Source: an uncultured Bacteroidota bacterium (GTDB lineage: Bacteria > Bacteroidota > Bacteroidia > Chitinophagales > Chitinophagaceae). From it: DNA of 64,000 nucleotides. The position numbers and the translations under genes are program-made. Location: assembly GCA_903903635.1 (NCBI GenBank), contig CAIUZK010000083.1, forward strand, positions 1 through 64,000, read 5' to 3'. The notes below the pieces were generated by a model, which was not told the origin of the DNA, searched no databases, and saw only the letters and a list, made by a program, of their open reading frames with translations. Of this stretch, positions 27,853-36,843 are shown in pieces; the stretch's first letter is position 1, and each line of letters starts with the position of its first letter.

Positions 27853-28263
27853 CTACGCGGCAAAACTGTCCTTTTCAAAATCAAAACCGGTACGCTTCCT
27901 TTTGTATTCAGCGAACTGAACGGGATCGCCATAAGGCCCCAAGTATTCTGCATCGCCAAAAGCAATGATCGGGAAAAATATAAACCCGAAGAAAACCAGA
28001 CCTGCCGTAAATCCTGAATCTTTCCCAAAGCTCTTTGAGAACATATTAAAAGACCAGATCAGAAATACATAATTCACAAGGGGTATACACATAAGCAGGA
28101 GCCACCACCATGGCTTGCCCACTATTTTCAGAAATACAATGGCATTGTAAATCGGGATAAGGCTCTGCCATCCCGGCTCACCTGCTTTTTCAAAGATTTT
28201 CCAGGTAGTGATTGCATAAAGAGCTATAAATCCTGTAAAGAGAAGAAAAGGGATTATTAACAT
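27853..28263 (-). CDS. DUF5684-family small membrane protein
   Basis: This 136-residue protein has about four transmembrane helices. Conserved blocks KAGEPGWQSLIPIYNAIVFL, GKPWWWLLL and KSFGKDSGFTAGLVF are typical of a Bacteroidota membrane family sometimes annotated as signal-peptidase I-like, but there is no Ser-Lys catalytic dyad. The C-terminal tail is polar (EYKRKRTGFDFEKDSFAA). The function is unknown. The convergent UbiA-like gene ends 34 nt away. Confidence 0.7.
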   Translation of the reverse strand: MLIIPFLLFTGFIALYAITTWKIFEKAGEPGWQSLIPIYNAIVFLKIVGKPWWWLLLMCIPLVNYVFLIWSFNMFSKSFGKDSGFTAGLVFFGFIFFPIIAFGDAEYLGPYGDPVQFAEYKRKRTGFDFEKDSFAA

Positions 28264-28316
28264 GCTGATTTTTTTTTACAAAATAGTTATTATTTCGAAA
28301 AGCAAAAATAGCCCTT

Positions 28317-28336
28317 AGTGACGATGATTAAATAAA
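28317..28336. repeat. 20-nt exact repeat, copy 2
   Basis: Identical to 6752-6771 (AGTGACGATGATTAAATAAA). Here it lies 53 nt upstream of the minus-strand DUF5684 gene and partly overlaps the terminator stem of the T9SS gene. Confidence 0.5.
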
Positions 28337-28373
28337 AATACCACCCGGAACAAACCGGATGGCATTTTTATTT
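28331..28373 (-). terminator. Intrinsic terminator, probably bidirectional
   Basis: AATAAAAATACCACCCGG (28331-28348) pairs with CCGGATGGCATTTTTATT (28355-28372) around a 6-nt loop, with two G-U or A-C positions. The A/T-rich base of the stem gives a T run on both strands. It follows the stop of the minus-strand gene at 28386 by 13 nt. Confidence 0.75.
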
Positions 28374-28385
28374 ATAGTCAGTCAA

Positions 28386-29342
28386 TTATTGTTTTACGAC
28401 CAGCAAAGTTTTGCGGCTGCCATCTTTTTCAATTACGACATTGTAAAGACCAGTAGCCCAGTTGGCAGTGTTGATGCCGGTAGTGCTGCTTGTACCATTC
28501 ACTTCAATAGCCCGGTTAGCAACCATAGCACCTGTCATACCAAATACACTCAGGGTATAAGTACCAGCCTGTGCGTTATCTAAATTGATGTTCAGATTGC
28601 TGGTAGTTGGGTTAGGGAAAGCGGTGATTGAAAGTGCAGATGAAACTTCAGAAACTGAGGTAGTAACAGAAGATTCATTAAGAACCAAATGATTTGTATT
28701 TGATAGATCGCCAGCATCAGCACCACCAGGAGGGAGATTGTTTACAGCGTTAATTGCAGCCCATAAAGAAACGACACCTGTTCCAGCAGCAGGTGCGGTC
28801 CATGTAATTGATTCAACATAAGTTGTTCCGGTAGCGCCAGTTCCTGATGTAGGTGATAACCTCGTACTATGCTCAACAAGATTAGCATAAAAAGAAGATG
28901 ATGTTCCAGGGGCAGCGAGATAATGAGTGCCGGTTGGTAATCCAGTAGACTGTAAAGCGCCTGCATTTACAACAGTGGCAGTGGCGGTCGCACCCTTAGT
29001 TGCGGAAATCTGGAAACCAAATTTAGGCAAATTACTTGCAGTTGTATTTGTACCTGTAATTTTAATGGTGTAAGTATATCCTGGCTTGTAATGCCCGGTT
29101 CCTAAAGTTGTAGAGGAAGTGGTAACTCCTGCAGAATCTAATTCAATTTTAACGGTTATTCCTGTATTAACTGAGGAACCATGGCAACTACCACCTACAC
29201 AACCTGTAGGATTGCCCGCACCAGATGAAGCATCAGCGCCTGTACAATTATATCCTGCATTTCCAGGACCAGCAGAAGCGCTACTTAAGATAATGTACCC
29301 AAACCCGGCAACCAATGTAAATAGCAAAATTCTTTTCTTCAT
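28386..29342 (-). CDS. Secreted T9SS protein, choice-of-anchor V/reeler-like domain
   Basis: This 318-residue protein has a signal peptide to about SSASA (residue 24), an Ig-like body rich in Gly, Thr and Ser, and a C-terminal sorting domain starting ALSITAFPNPTTSNLNIN near 235 and ending KTLLVVKQ. The N-terminal region GCVGGSCHGSS contains a CX4CH arrangement; members of the choice-of-anchor V family usually show CXXCH there. The position matches that family, but heme attachment with a 4-residue spacing would be unusual. It is exported to the cell surface or medium. A terminator follows. Confidence 0.75.
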   Translation of the reverse strand: MKKRILLFTLVAGFGYIILSSASAGPGNAGYNCTGADASSGAGNPTGCVGGSCHGSSVNTGITVKIELDSAGVTTSSTTLGTGHYKPGYTYTIKITGTNTTASNLPKFGFQISATKGATATATVVNAGALQSTGLPTGTHYLAAPGTSSSFYANLVEHSTRLSPTSGTGATGTTYVESITWTAPAAGTGVVSLWAAINAVNNLPPGGADAGDLSNTNHLVLNESSVTTSVSEVSSALSITAFPNPTTSNLNINLDNAQAGTYTLSVFGMTGAMVANRAIEVNGTSSTTGINTANWATGLYNVVIEKDGSRKTLLVVKQ

Positions 29343-29545
29343 TTTTCTTGATTTTTTAGTTTAAAATATTTTGGTTTAATTTTTGTGAGAAAAACAAATG
29401 TAGGTACTTTTAAAAATACAAACAAATATTTTAAAACTAATTTATTGCAATTTATTGATCTTTGATATTGTTGCAGTTAATTCAGACCATCAAAAATATT
29501 TCTATCATCAGTATATTTTAGCCGTTACCGTTTTCTGCATATCGT

Positions 29546-29553
29546 TATCTTTG
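29546..29553 (+). promoter_or_regulatory. Bacteroidota -7 element TATCTTTG
   Basis: This is an exact TANNTTTG match ending 9 nt before the trmB ATG; it supports the start at 29563 rather than the longer open frame. A -33 element is not clear. Confidence 0.45.
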
Positions 29554-29562
29554 CCCATTCTT

Positions 29563-30246
29563 ATGGGACATAAAAAACTGATTCGTTTCCAGGCTATAGA
29601 TACTTATAAAAATGTGCTTCAATACCCCGAAAACATGAAGGGCAACTGGAAGAACTTTTTCGGAAATGATAATCCGATCACGCTTGAACTGGCATGTGGT
29701 AAGGGCGAGTATAGCGTAAACCTTGGCAGGCAGCATAAAGACCATAATTATATAGGTGTAGACATTAAGGGTAACCGAATCTATACCGGAGCCAAAGCAG
29801 CACTTGAGGAAGGCCTGGATAATGTGGGCTTTCTGCGTATTCATATAGGGCAGATCACTGAATATTTTGAACCGGGAGAGGTGGCCGGGATCTGGATTAT
29901 ATTCCCTGACCCGTTTCTTAAAAAAGCCAAGAACAGGCTTACGCATCCAAGGTTCCTGCACCTATACCAGCAACTGCTAAAAACCGGCGCCACCATTAAT
30001 CTGAAAACAGATTCTAAAGAATTGTATGACTTTACCCTTGAAACTATTGCTGAGCAGAACTGCAATAAGCTGGAGGATATAGCAGACATATATGGTAAGG
30101 GACTGGCTACCGGCCCGCTTGCTATCCAGACTTTTTACGAAAAAAAGCACCTGGCCGATGGCCGCACTATATATTATTTGCGCTTTTCGTTGCCAGCCAA
30201 CCCAATAATTTTATCAGGGAGGTTTGAACCAAAAAGCGATACTTAA
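29563..30246 (+). CDS. trmB: tRNA (guanine-N7-)-methyltransferase TrmB
   Basis: TrmB methylates G46 of tRNAs using SAM. The 227-residue protein has the SAM motif ELACGKGEYS at 42-51, YIGVDIKG at 63-70, IIFPDPF at 112-118 followed by KKAKNRLTHPRF, and the conserved LKTD of the C-terminal part. The frame is open 36 codons further upstream, but the family starts close to MGHKKLIRF and a promoter element sits right before this ATG. Confidence 0.95.
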   Translation: MGHKKLIRFQAIDTYKNVLQYPENMKGNWKNFFGNDNPITLELACGKGEYSVNLGRQHKDHNYIGVDIKGNRIYTGAKAALEEGLDNVGFLRIHIGQITEYFEPGEVAGIWIIFPDPFLKKAKNRLTHPRFLHLYQQLLKTGATINLKTDSKELYDFTLETIAEQNCNKLEDIADIYGKGLATGPLAIQTFYEKKHLADGRTIYYLRFSLPANPIILSGRFEPKSDT

Positions 30247-30284
30247 TCATTATTTTTTCAAGGCTTTAAAAAGTACCGATCATT

Positions 30285-30458
30285 TTGCCGGAAGATGGAG
30301 ACTATATTATACTACCCAATGGCATGTTGGTGTTTACCGCTACCTATCTGCAGGGCCGCGGCTATTGCTGCGGAAACGGATGCCTGAATTGCCCATTCGA
30401 ATACAAGGAAGTACCGGAACCAGGGAGAAGCCAATTATTAATGAACAGAATAGCATGA
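30285..30458 (+). CDS. Small Cys-rich protein, DUF5522 family
   Basis: A 57-codon frame not starting with ATG encodes MPEDGDYIILPNGMLVFTAT, then YLQGRGYCCGNGCLNCPFEY and a short tail. The CCGNGCLNCPF block (CCX3CX2C) and the preceding LPNGMLVFTATY are the hallmark of DUF5522, a small probable metal-binding protein of Bacteroidota. TTG at 30285 is the likely start (ATT three nt earlier is possible; an ATG at codon 13 would remove conserved residues). Its stop overlaps the ATG of the alkyltransferase-like gene in ATGA, so the two are co-translated. The function is unknown. Confidence 0.8.
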   Translation: MPEDGDYIILPNGMLVFTATYLQGRGYCCGNGCLNCPFEYKEVPEPGRSQLLMNRIA

Positions 30459-30805
30459 AAGAGGAAGTAAAAACCAAAGAGCATATTTACGATGCCCTTT
30501 ATGATATAGTGCGATGTGTACCCCGCGGACGGGTAACCAGCTATGGCGCTGTTGCCGCTGCTATTGGTACCCCTTCGGGAGCAAGGCTGGTAGGTTATGC
30601 TATGAATAAATGCCATGGTGTGATGCCCAAAGTACCTGCTCACAGAGTGGTGAACCGAAACGGATTGCTTACCGGGAAGCACCATTTTAATCCTCCCGAA
30701 AAAATGCAACATTTGCTCGAAAAGGAAGGAATAAAAGTAACAGACGACCAGGTAGCAGATTTTGAAAAAATATTCTGGGATCCCATGATCGAATTGGCCA
30801 TGTAG
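30455..30805 (+). CDS. Alkyltransferase-like (ATL) / MGMT-family DNA-binding protein
   Basis: This 116-residue protein has the MGMT DNA-binding fold: VPRGRVTSYGAVAAAIG, GARLVGYAMNKC and PAHRVVNRNG. In O6-alkylguanine-DNA alkyltransferases the active site is PCHRV; here Cys is replaced by Ala62. That makes it an ATL protein, which binds O6-alkylguanine, bends DNA and flags it for nucleotide excision repair without transferring the alkyl group. The start at 30455 overlaps the DUF5522 stop, and the longer frame overlapping trmB is rejected. Confidence 0.9.
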   Translation: MKEEVKTKEHIYDALYDIVRCVPRGRVTSYGAVAAAIGTPSGARLVGYAMNKCHGVMPKVPAHRVVNRNGLLTGKHHFNPPEKMQHLLEKEGIKVTDDQVADFEKIFWDPMIELAM

Positions 30806-30893
30806 GTTTACCCATTTCGTTTTCACCTGATCTGAACTTTAACATATATTTGATATAGTTTTTTATTAACATACTCATTAAGAAATCGTTCCT

Positions 30894-30901
30894 TACTTTT
30901 G
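30894..30901 (+). promoter_or_regulatory. Bacteroidota -7 element TACTTTTG
   Basis: This is an exact TANNTTTG match 14 nt before the ATG at 30916 and 35 nt before the alternative ATG at 30937. Confidence 0.4.
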
Positions 30902-30915
30902 CCCGATAAATATAA

Positions 30916-32580
30916 ATGTGGCCCTGGCCTGAAAATATGTATTTGAATAAACCCGTTGTAAGTATTAGTTTGTTTTTTACCCTGTCAGCTATACTGATTA
31001 TCAGTTCATGCAACAATCACCCAAGGAAACCCGGCCCCACCGGTTTTTCCGATGAAACATTTTCCAGTAAACTGCAGGCATTACTTAAACCGGTAGATAC
31101 CGCCGGCAAAAAATACATCAGGTCGGTATATGATGAGCTGCGAATCACTTACCAGAGTGATGATTACCAACCGATTTGGGTTAAGCAGAATTTTGTACCC
31201 ACCCCCAGCGCTGCCAAACTATTGGATGAACTGGAAGACATGACATGGGATGGTTTCAATCCGGAACGATATAATGTAGCTGCCCTCAGAAAACTCAAAA
31301 TAAAACTCGACACCACCAAAGCCAACTCTATTGCCGATGCCATTACATTCGATACCGGATTGACCAACGGCTTTCTTGCAGCGGCTAAAGACCTGTTGCT
31401 AGGCAGGATCATTCCCAAAAAGGTAGATTCACTTTGGTTTCATGTGAATGACTCCACCTGGAGCGCCCCCCAGATGCTTGTCAACTCCAGGGGCGTTTGT
31501 CCTTCGCTGGAAGATTTCAGGAGCAAGGTATCCACCTACCAGTTGCTGCGCGAAGAGTATAAACGCTTTAAGGCGCTTGGCAATGATTCCAATTTCATTA
31601 ATTCACTTGGCGCCCTTGATCCCGCAGCTAAACCGGATAAGGAAATGATCGCCAATATCGACACCCTTATCAAATTAGAAATGCCCTGGGTTATTCCGGT
31701 GCATAATGATACGGTAAGCGAACAAAAGCAATTGGTAATGGCCTACCAGAACTTTACCAGTATTCCCGTTACCGGCAGGCTAGACAGTATAACGCTTGCC
31801 CGCCTTGCCACACCTATTGATTCATTTCTTGATAAACTGCGTGCCAACATGGAGCGCATAAGGTGGATGCAGCAAAAATTCGGCAACACCTACATTGTGG
31901 TTAATATTCCGCTCATGGAGTTTTATTTAAAAAAAGACACCGGCTTCACCATGCATATGCGGGTGGTGGTAGGCAAACCGGAACGCCAGACACCATCGTT
32001 GTTTGCCAACATGGCCAATGTGGTTATAAATCCGGAATGGGGCGTGCCGCCTACTATACTCAGGAAAGATGTGATACCCGGACTAGAAAAAAGCGGTAAA
32101 AAATACCTGCTTAAGAAAGGACTAAGAGCCTATGATAAGGAAGGCAAGCCTGTTCAGGCCTCGCTGCTCAATGCCCGCAACTACAAAAAATTCTCCTACA
32201 AGCAACCACCCGGCGATGACAACTCGCTGGGATACGTAAAATTCAATCTGCCCAATCCGTGGGATATTTATTTGCACGACACGCCGCACCGGGATGATTT
32301 TGTGAAACGTATGAGGGCCCTGAGTTCAGGTTGTGTGCGATTGCAGCGACCACTAGATCTTGCAGTTTATATACTGGGCGAACTTGAAAAAAGAAATTTT
32401 ACCCCCGGCAAGCTCGATACTATGATCAGCACGCACAAAACCAGGTACGAAGTACTTAAAAACAAAATCCCGGTACACATTACTTACTTAACTGCATTTG
32501 AAGATACCACAGGCAAGCACATCCGGTTTGCACGCGATATCTATCACCGTGATGATAAGCTGATCAATAGTTTAAATTGA
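30916..32580 (+). CDS. L,D-transpeptidase, YcbB-like, lipoprotein
   Basis: This 554-residue protein belongs to the YkuD family that makes 3-3 cross-links in peptidoglycan or attaches proteins to it. It has an N-terminal hydrophobic segment ending IISSC (probable lipidation), an N-terminal scaffold region (~40-270) with a peptidoglycan-binding-like part, and the catalytic YkuD domain (~330-500) with HDTPH from His454 and SSGCVRL at 470-476 (nucleophile Cys473). ATG at 30937, 7 codons downstream, is an equally good start because the signal peptide begins there. The gene converges with the last gene of the catabolic cluster. Confidence 0.9.
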   Translation: MWPWPENMYLNKPVVSISLFFTLSAILIISSCNNHPRKPGPTGFSDETFSSKLQALLKPVDTAGKKYIRSVYDELRITYQSDDYQPIWVKQNFVPTPSAAKLLDELEDMTWDGFNPERYNVAALRKLKIKLDTTKANSIADAITFDTGLTNGFLAAAKDLLLGRIIPKKVDSLWFHVNDSTWSAPQMLVNSRGVCPSLEDFRSKVSTYQLLREEYKRFKALGNDSNFINSLGALDPAAKPDKEMIANIDTLIKLEMPWVIPVHNDTVSEQKQLVMAYQNFTSIPVTGRLDSITLARLATPIDSFLDKLRANMERIRWMQQKFGNTYIVVNIPLMEFYLKKDTGFTMHMRVVVGKPERQTPSLFANMANVVINPEWGVPPTILRKDVIPGLEKSGKKYLLKKGLRAYDKEGKPVQASLLNARNYKKFSYKQPPGDDNSLGYVKFNLPNPWDIYLHDTPHRDDFVKRMRALSSGCVRLQRPLDLAVYILGELEKRNFTPGKLDTMISTHKTRYEVLKNKIPVHITYLTAFEDTTGKHIRFARDIYHRDDKLINSLN

Positions 32581-32659
32581 TAGTATCAATAACTCTTCTT
32601 AATTGAAGAAGGGATCAAATAACCCAAGGGATTACCTAAAGTAAAAACAGCCGGGCAGG

Positions 32660-33661
32660 TTATGACAATAACTCTATTATTCTCGTGTTTGTTTCCTGAT
32701 CACCAATAGTGATCCGAAGAGCCAACTCCTGGCCGAAAACCTTGAGGTCGCAAATAATTATCCTGTTGCTTAATAAAATATCGTAGACCTTTACTTTTTC
32801 CGCATCCGTATCAAACCACAGGTAAATGAAATTAGACTGGGTAGCTATTGTATTGTAACCCATACGCCTGAATTCAGTTTCCAGGTATTTGCGCTGTATG
32901 TCATTCCGGCCTGCCGAATCGTCGATAAACCTGGTATCTTCCAAAGCGCAAGAGGCCGCATGGTAAGACAGATAATTCAGTGAAAAGGGTATCTGGCAAT
33001 GGGTAAGTTCTGCCGCAATATCATTCTCAGCAATCGCAAAGCCAATGCGCAGACCTGCAAGTCCATATATTTTAGAGAAGGAATGAAGGATCACCAGGTT
33101 AGAATGCCTGGCCTGCAAATTGACAGAATTAGGGAATGAAGGATCCGTTACATATTCGGCGTAAGCCTCATCAATAACCACTACTATCCGTTCGGGCACA
33201 GATTCCAGGAAAGCCTGCAACTGGGCATGAGTAATAATAGTACCGGTCGGGTTATTGGGATTGGCAATAAATATCAACTTTGTCTTGTCATTAATATAGG
33301 ACATCAGGTTTACCGGATCACAGGAAAGATCGGCCAGCGGTGCGAAGTGACAACTGTGGTTATGGATATGAGACAACTGTCCGTAGGCAATAAAACTATT
33401 CTCAAAAGTAAGCACCTCTTCTCCATTACCTACAAACGACAGAATCAGGTTATTAATAATTCCAACCGAGCCCGCGCCCAATACTATATTCCTTGACCGG
33501 ACACCATACTTTTGCGCCAACTGTTCTTTAAGCGCATGCGGATGCAACTCTGGATATAAATGGGCATCCTGATAATTCAGGAGAATGGCATCCCTGGCCA
33601 TTTGCGAACAGCCATAGCAGTTCTCGTTCGAAGACAATTTTGTCATTTTAAGTCCGGTCAT
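32660..33661 (-). CDS. HisC-like class I/II aminotransferase (probable aromatic amino acid aminotransferase)
   Basis: This 333-residue PLP-dependent aminotransferase has NPNNPTG at 134-140, DEAYAEY at 164-170 and SFSKIYGLAGLRIG with Schiff-base Lys197. It resembles histidinol-phosphate aminotransferases, a group that includes enzymes acting on aromatic amino acids. No histidine biosynthesis gene is nearby. It is the last gene of the catabolic cluster, overlapping the Mo-hydroxylase FAD subunit by 4 nt, so the inferred role is to convert tryptophan (or Phe/Tyr/His) to the 2-oxo acid used by IorAB. It is slightly shorter than typical HisC (~350). Confidence 0.82.
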   Translation of the reverse strand: MTGLKMTKLSSNENCYGCSQMARDAILLNYQDAHLYPELHPHALKEQLAQKYGVRSRNIVLGAGSVGIINNLILSFVGNGEEVLTFENSFIAYGQLSHIHNHSCHFAPLADLSCDPVNLMSYINDKTKLIFIANPNNPTGTIITHAQLQAFLESVPERIVVVIDEAYAEYVTDPSFPNSVNLQARHSNLVILHSFSKIYGLAGLRIGFAIAENDIAAELTHCQIPFSLNYLSYHAASCALEDTRFIDDSAGRNDIQRKYLETEFRRMGYNTIATQSNFIYLWFDTDAEKVKVYDILLSNRIIICDLKVFGQELALRITIGDQETNTRIIELLS

Positions 33662-34527
33662 TCAAAAATGCTTTTGCTTATGTTGAACAAGACTTCCTTT
33701 CTGTACCATGCCGTTGCACGGATATCTGTAATAGGTGAAGCATACGACAAAACCGTTGCCGCAAACTCTTCTTTTTCCTTCCTGGTTATTTTCTTAAATG
33801 TTTTACCAATCAATGAGCTACATGCATCCTTTGCCAAACGGATGGTGGGCGCCGAAGCCCCAATGGCAACCCCGGCGGCAAGTATTACACCCTTTGCATC
33901 TGTCTGTATATGGCAGGCAAGCGAAACCACGGAGCACTCCATAGAACGGCGCGTACCTATCTTTATAAACCTGGAATAAATCTTTGCTGTTTCCTTATTA
34001 TTCAATGGCACTGAAATACCATAGAGTACTTCGTTAGATTTTAATACCGTCTTCCTGGGGCCTGTAAAAAAATCGGTCACTGCCACACTCCTGCTTTTGC
34101 CATTGGTATTAAGCATTTCACACCTCGCGCCCAGCGCCACAAGGGCACAGGCAATATCTCCCGATGGCGATGCTGTACAAAGATTACCACCTACAGTAGC
34201 CACCTGCCTTATCTGCGTTGATGCCAGATTGTGTGCCGATTCATGCAGTACCGGAAAATGTGTCTTCAATTCATCATTTACTACAATACGCCCTGCTGTA
34301 AACATAGAACCCAGCCTGTATAACTTTGATGTTTTAGTCAGGTTGGTAAGCCGGTCATCAACCACCTGTGCCAGGTTTATGACCGTAAGATCATCCGCCG
34401 GATTTTTCTTTAGTTCCATCAGCAGGTCGGTGCAGCCGGCGCCAAACCTAAAATGCCTGTTCTGACACTTTTCTATAGCAACCAGCAATTCGTCTGTTGT
34501 AGTCGGGCTAATTATTTCAAAGTTCAT
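33658..34527 (-). CDS. Molybdenum hydroxylase FAD subunit (CoxM/HcrB-like)
   Basis: This 289-residue middle subunit of a xanthine-dehydrogenase-family enzyme carries FAD between the 2Fe-2S subunit and the acceptor. FAD-binding elements are RFGAGCTDLL (27-36) and ATVGGNLCTASPSGD (~109-123, the TIGGN motif with Val for Ile); a CO-dehydrogenase-flavoprotein C-terminal domain follows. There is no extra 4Fe-4S loop of the kind seen in 4-hydroxybenzoyl-CoA reductase beta subunits, which argues for hydroxylation rather than reductive dehydroxylation. It starts 9 nt after the large-subunit stop. Confidence 0.9.
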   Translation of the reverse strand: MNFEIISPTTTDELLVAIEKCQNRHFRFGAGCTDLLMELKKNPADDLTVINLAQVVDDRLTNLTKTSKLYRLGSMFTAGRIVVNDELKTHFPVLHESAHNLASTQIRQVATVGGNLCTASPSGDIACALVALGARCEMLNTNGKSRSVAVTDFFTGPRKTVLKSNEVLYGISVPLNNKETAKIYSRFIKIGTRRSMECSVVSLACHIQTDAKGVILAAGVAIGASAPTIRLAKDACSSLIGKTFKKITRKEKEEFAATVLSYASPITDIRATAWYRKEVLFNISKSIFE

Positions 34528-34536
34528 ACACTAACC

Positions 34537-36843
34537 TTATTTTTTTCTTTTCTTCTTGTCATCAAGCGCTTTCAAAACCTTCTCGGGTGTAATGGGTAAT
34601 TCCAGCATTTCCAGGCCCAATGCATTGCATACAGCATTGGCTATTGCGGCGGCGGTTGGTATCAGTGGCGCCTCGCCTACTCCTTTAGCGCCATAGGGAC
34701 CTTCTTTATCATGAGTCTCAACCGGATAAAAATGAATCTCCGGCGTATCGGAAGCTGTGAGCATTTTATAATTATGGAAATTAGGATTGAGTATCCTGCC
34801 CTCATGCATCAACAATTCTTCAGACAGAGCATAACCCACTCCCTGCATAATTCCCCCTTCTATCTGGCCGCCCAGTAAAAGCGGGTTAAGCACCTTACCT
34901 ACATCCTGCGCTACATATATATCAAGTACCTGCACATTGCCTGTATAAGTATCTACTTCCACCTCGATAGACTGCGCTGCAAAAGCATAGGTTCCTGAAA
35001 CGTTTCCCTTAAATTCCTTATCCTGAAACTTACTGGAAGGCTCGTAAAAGAAGGATGCTATTGCAAGTTCATTAGGTTCGGAAAAATGCATTTCGCGCAC
35101 CACTTTATCCAATGCGATCCGTTCACCGGATTTACCAGATATCAGTTTATTATCAGCATATTCAAAATCAGCGTCCTTTATATTCAGCAGTTGGGCGGCC
35201 TTGCTATTCAGTTTCTCTTTCAACAACCGGATCGCGCCAAGCAATGAATTACCCGCCACAAAACTGGTACGCGATGCATGAACACCTACGTCCCAGGGTT
35301 TAACATCGGTATCGGTATTAATTACTTTGATCTTCTTCAGTTCTATTCCAAGTTCCTCAGCGGCCATCATGGCCAACACAGTTTCAGAACCCTGACCTAT
35401 CTCATTTGAACCGGTAATGATAGTACAATATCCATAAGGGTCTATCTTAAGAGTAGTACCGCATCCATCAGACCTGTATATTTTGGCGCCTCCTCCTACA
35501 TGCAACATAGAAGCCAGCCCTATTCCCCGCTTATAGCGATCGTTTTTACCGGAAGTCTTGTGGTTAAAGTAATTACTTTTTTCAATCACTGTTTCCAGGC
35601 ATTCTTTATGACCGCAGGTATCATAATGCAAGCCCTGACCGGTAATTTCACCTTTTTCATTTGCATTCAGCAACCTGATCCCGGCCTTGTCCATTCCCAG
35701 TTCATCAGCCAGCAGATCTATAACCCGCTCCAATGCAAAGGTTGCCTGCGGATTACCATACCCCCTGAATGACCCGGCAAATACATTATTGGTATACACA
35801 GCCATTGCATTAAAACTGCACGCCTTCACTTTATAAAGCGAAGAAAAAGACTGCATGATAACAAACGGAGTAGTGGCTCCCCATGAAGTATAGGCGCCGT
35901 TATCCTTTATAATATTTATCTCGCGAAAAGTAAAATGCCCGTCTTTGTCCACACCTGCAGTCAGGTCTATAATCATAGGCTGCCTGATGGGAGATGCGAT
36001 AAACTCTTCTTCCCTTGAGTAGATGATCTGTACCGGCCGGCCTGTCTTCATGGATAACAGCGCACAGATAGGCTCGAAAGGATGCATATCGAGCTTACTG
36101 CCAAAACCACCGCCAATAACAGGCTGTATAACCCGGATATCAGAAGGATTGATCTTAAGCGCATGCGCCATATCGCGCTGATATAAAAAAGGCACCTGGG
36201 TTGAGCTATAAAGCAGCAGCTTTTTATCCAGATTATTATAACTGGCAGTAATGTTGCTGGTAGCCATGCAGGCATGAGTCATCCGGGGAAGTGTAAACCG
36301 GCGGGATATGATATGCCTGCTCCTCTTTTTTTCCTCCTCCAGGTTGCCATGCCCGTACTGGAATTTCTCGGCAATATTTTTGTTCTCGAATTTACCAGTT
36401 ATAAACTGGTTGATCTGAGGCGCGCTATCTTCAAGGGCTTCAAATGCATCGTAAACACCTTTGCGAACTTTGTATTTTACCTTAATCAGCTTCAGCGCCT
36501 GCCTGGCAATTGCTTTTGTTTCAGCAGCCACTGCCGCCAATTCATCACGTGTGCAGCAGGCCTCTCCTTTCTTCAGTATCGGATGATCGCGCTTATACCC
36601 TATATTGTTGACATCCACATCATCTGCCGTAATTACACACACCACACCAGGCAGTTTCAACGCTTCAGATACGTCAATTGATTCAATAATGGCAGATGGA
36701 TGTTCGGTGCGCAAAATAGCGCCGTACAACATACCAGGCAACACAATATCGTGACCGTAAATAGCTTTACCTGATGCCCGTATATTGGCATCCTGCTTCG
36801 GGATAGGCTGTCCAATGACCTTTAATTCCTTTTTCATCTGCAA
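34537..36843 (-). CDS. Molybdenum hydroxylase large subunit (xanthine dehydrogenase family)
   Basis: This 768-residue subunit binds molybdopterin (MoCo) and the substrate. Seen motifs: GGGFGSK (MoCo contact), FRGYGNPQATFALE, EIGQGSETVLAMMA and GAKGVGEAPL near 718-727, where Glu724 is the expected catalytic base that activates the Mo-OH. Such enzymes hydroxylate a heteroaromatic ring with water and pass two electrons via 2Fe-2S clusters to FAD. In this cluster the likely substrate is the indole ring C2 of indoleacetate or its CoA ester, giving the 2-oxo (oxindole) form. It overlaps the small-subunit stop by 10 nt. Confidence 0.92.
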   Translation of the reverse strand: MQMKKELKVIGQPIPKQDANIRASGKAIYGHDIVLPGMLYGAILRTEHPSAIIESIDVSEALKLPGVVCVITADDVDVNNIGYKRDHPILKKGEACCTRDELAAVAAETKAIARQALKLIKVKYKVRKGVYDAFEALEDSAPQINQFITGKFENKNIAEKFQYGHGNLEEEKKRSRHIISRRFTLPRMTHACMATSNITASYNNLDKKLLLYSSTQVPFLYQRDMAHALKINPSDIRVIQPVIGGGFGSKLDMHPFEPICALLSMKTGRPVQIIYSREEEFIASPIRQPMIIDLTAGVDKDGHFTFREINIIKDNGAYTSWGATTPFVIMQSFSSLYKVKACSFNAMAVYTNNVFAGSFRGYGNPQATFALERVIDLLADELGMDKAGIRLLNANEKGEITGQGLHYDTCGHKECLETVIEKSNYFNHKTSGKNDRYKRGIGLASMLHVGGGAKIYRSDGCGTTLKIDPYGYCTIITGSNEIGQGSETVLAMMAAEELGIELKKIKVINTDTDVKPWDVGVHASRTSFVAGNSLLGAIRLLKEKLNSKAAQLLNIKDADFEYADNKLISGKSGERIALDKVVREMHFSEPNELAIASFFYEPSSKFQDKEFKGNVSGTYAFAAQSIEVEVDTYTGNVQVLDIYVAQDVGKVLNPLLLGGQIEGGIMQGVGYALSEELLMHEGRILNPNFHNYKMLTASDTPEIHFYPVETHDKEGPYGAKGVGEAPLIPTAAAIANAVCNALGLEMLELPITPEKVLKALDDKKKRKK

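Noticed and set aside
32581-32659. Short palindrome CTTCTTAATTGAAGAAG as a terminator
   Set aside because: The stem is only 6 bp and A/T-rich with no T run; too weak to call.
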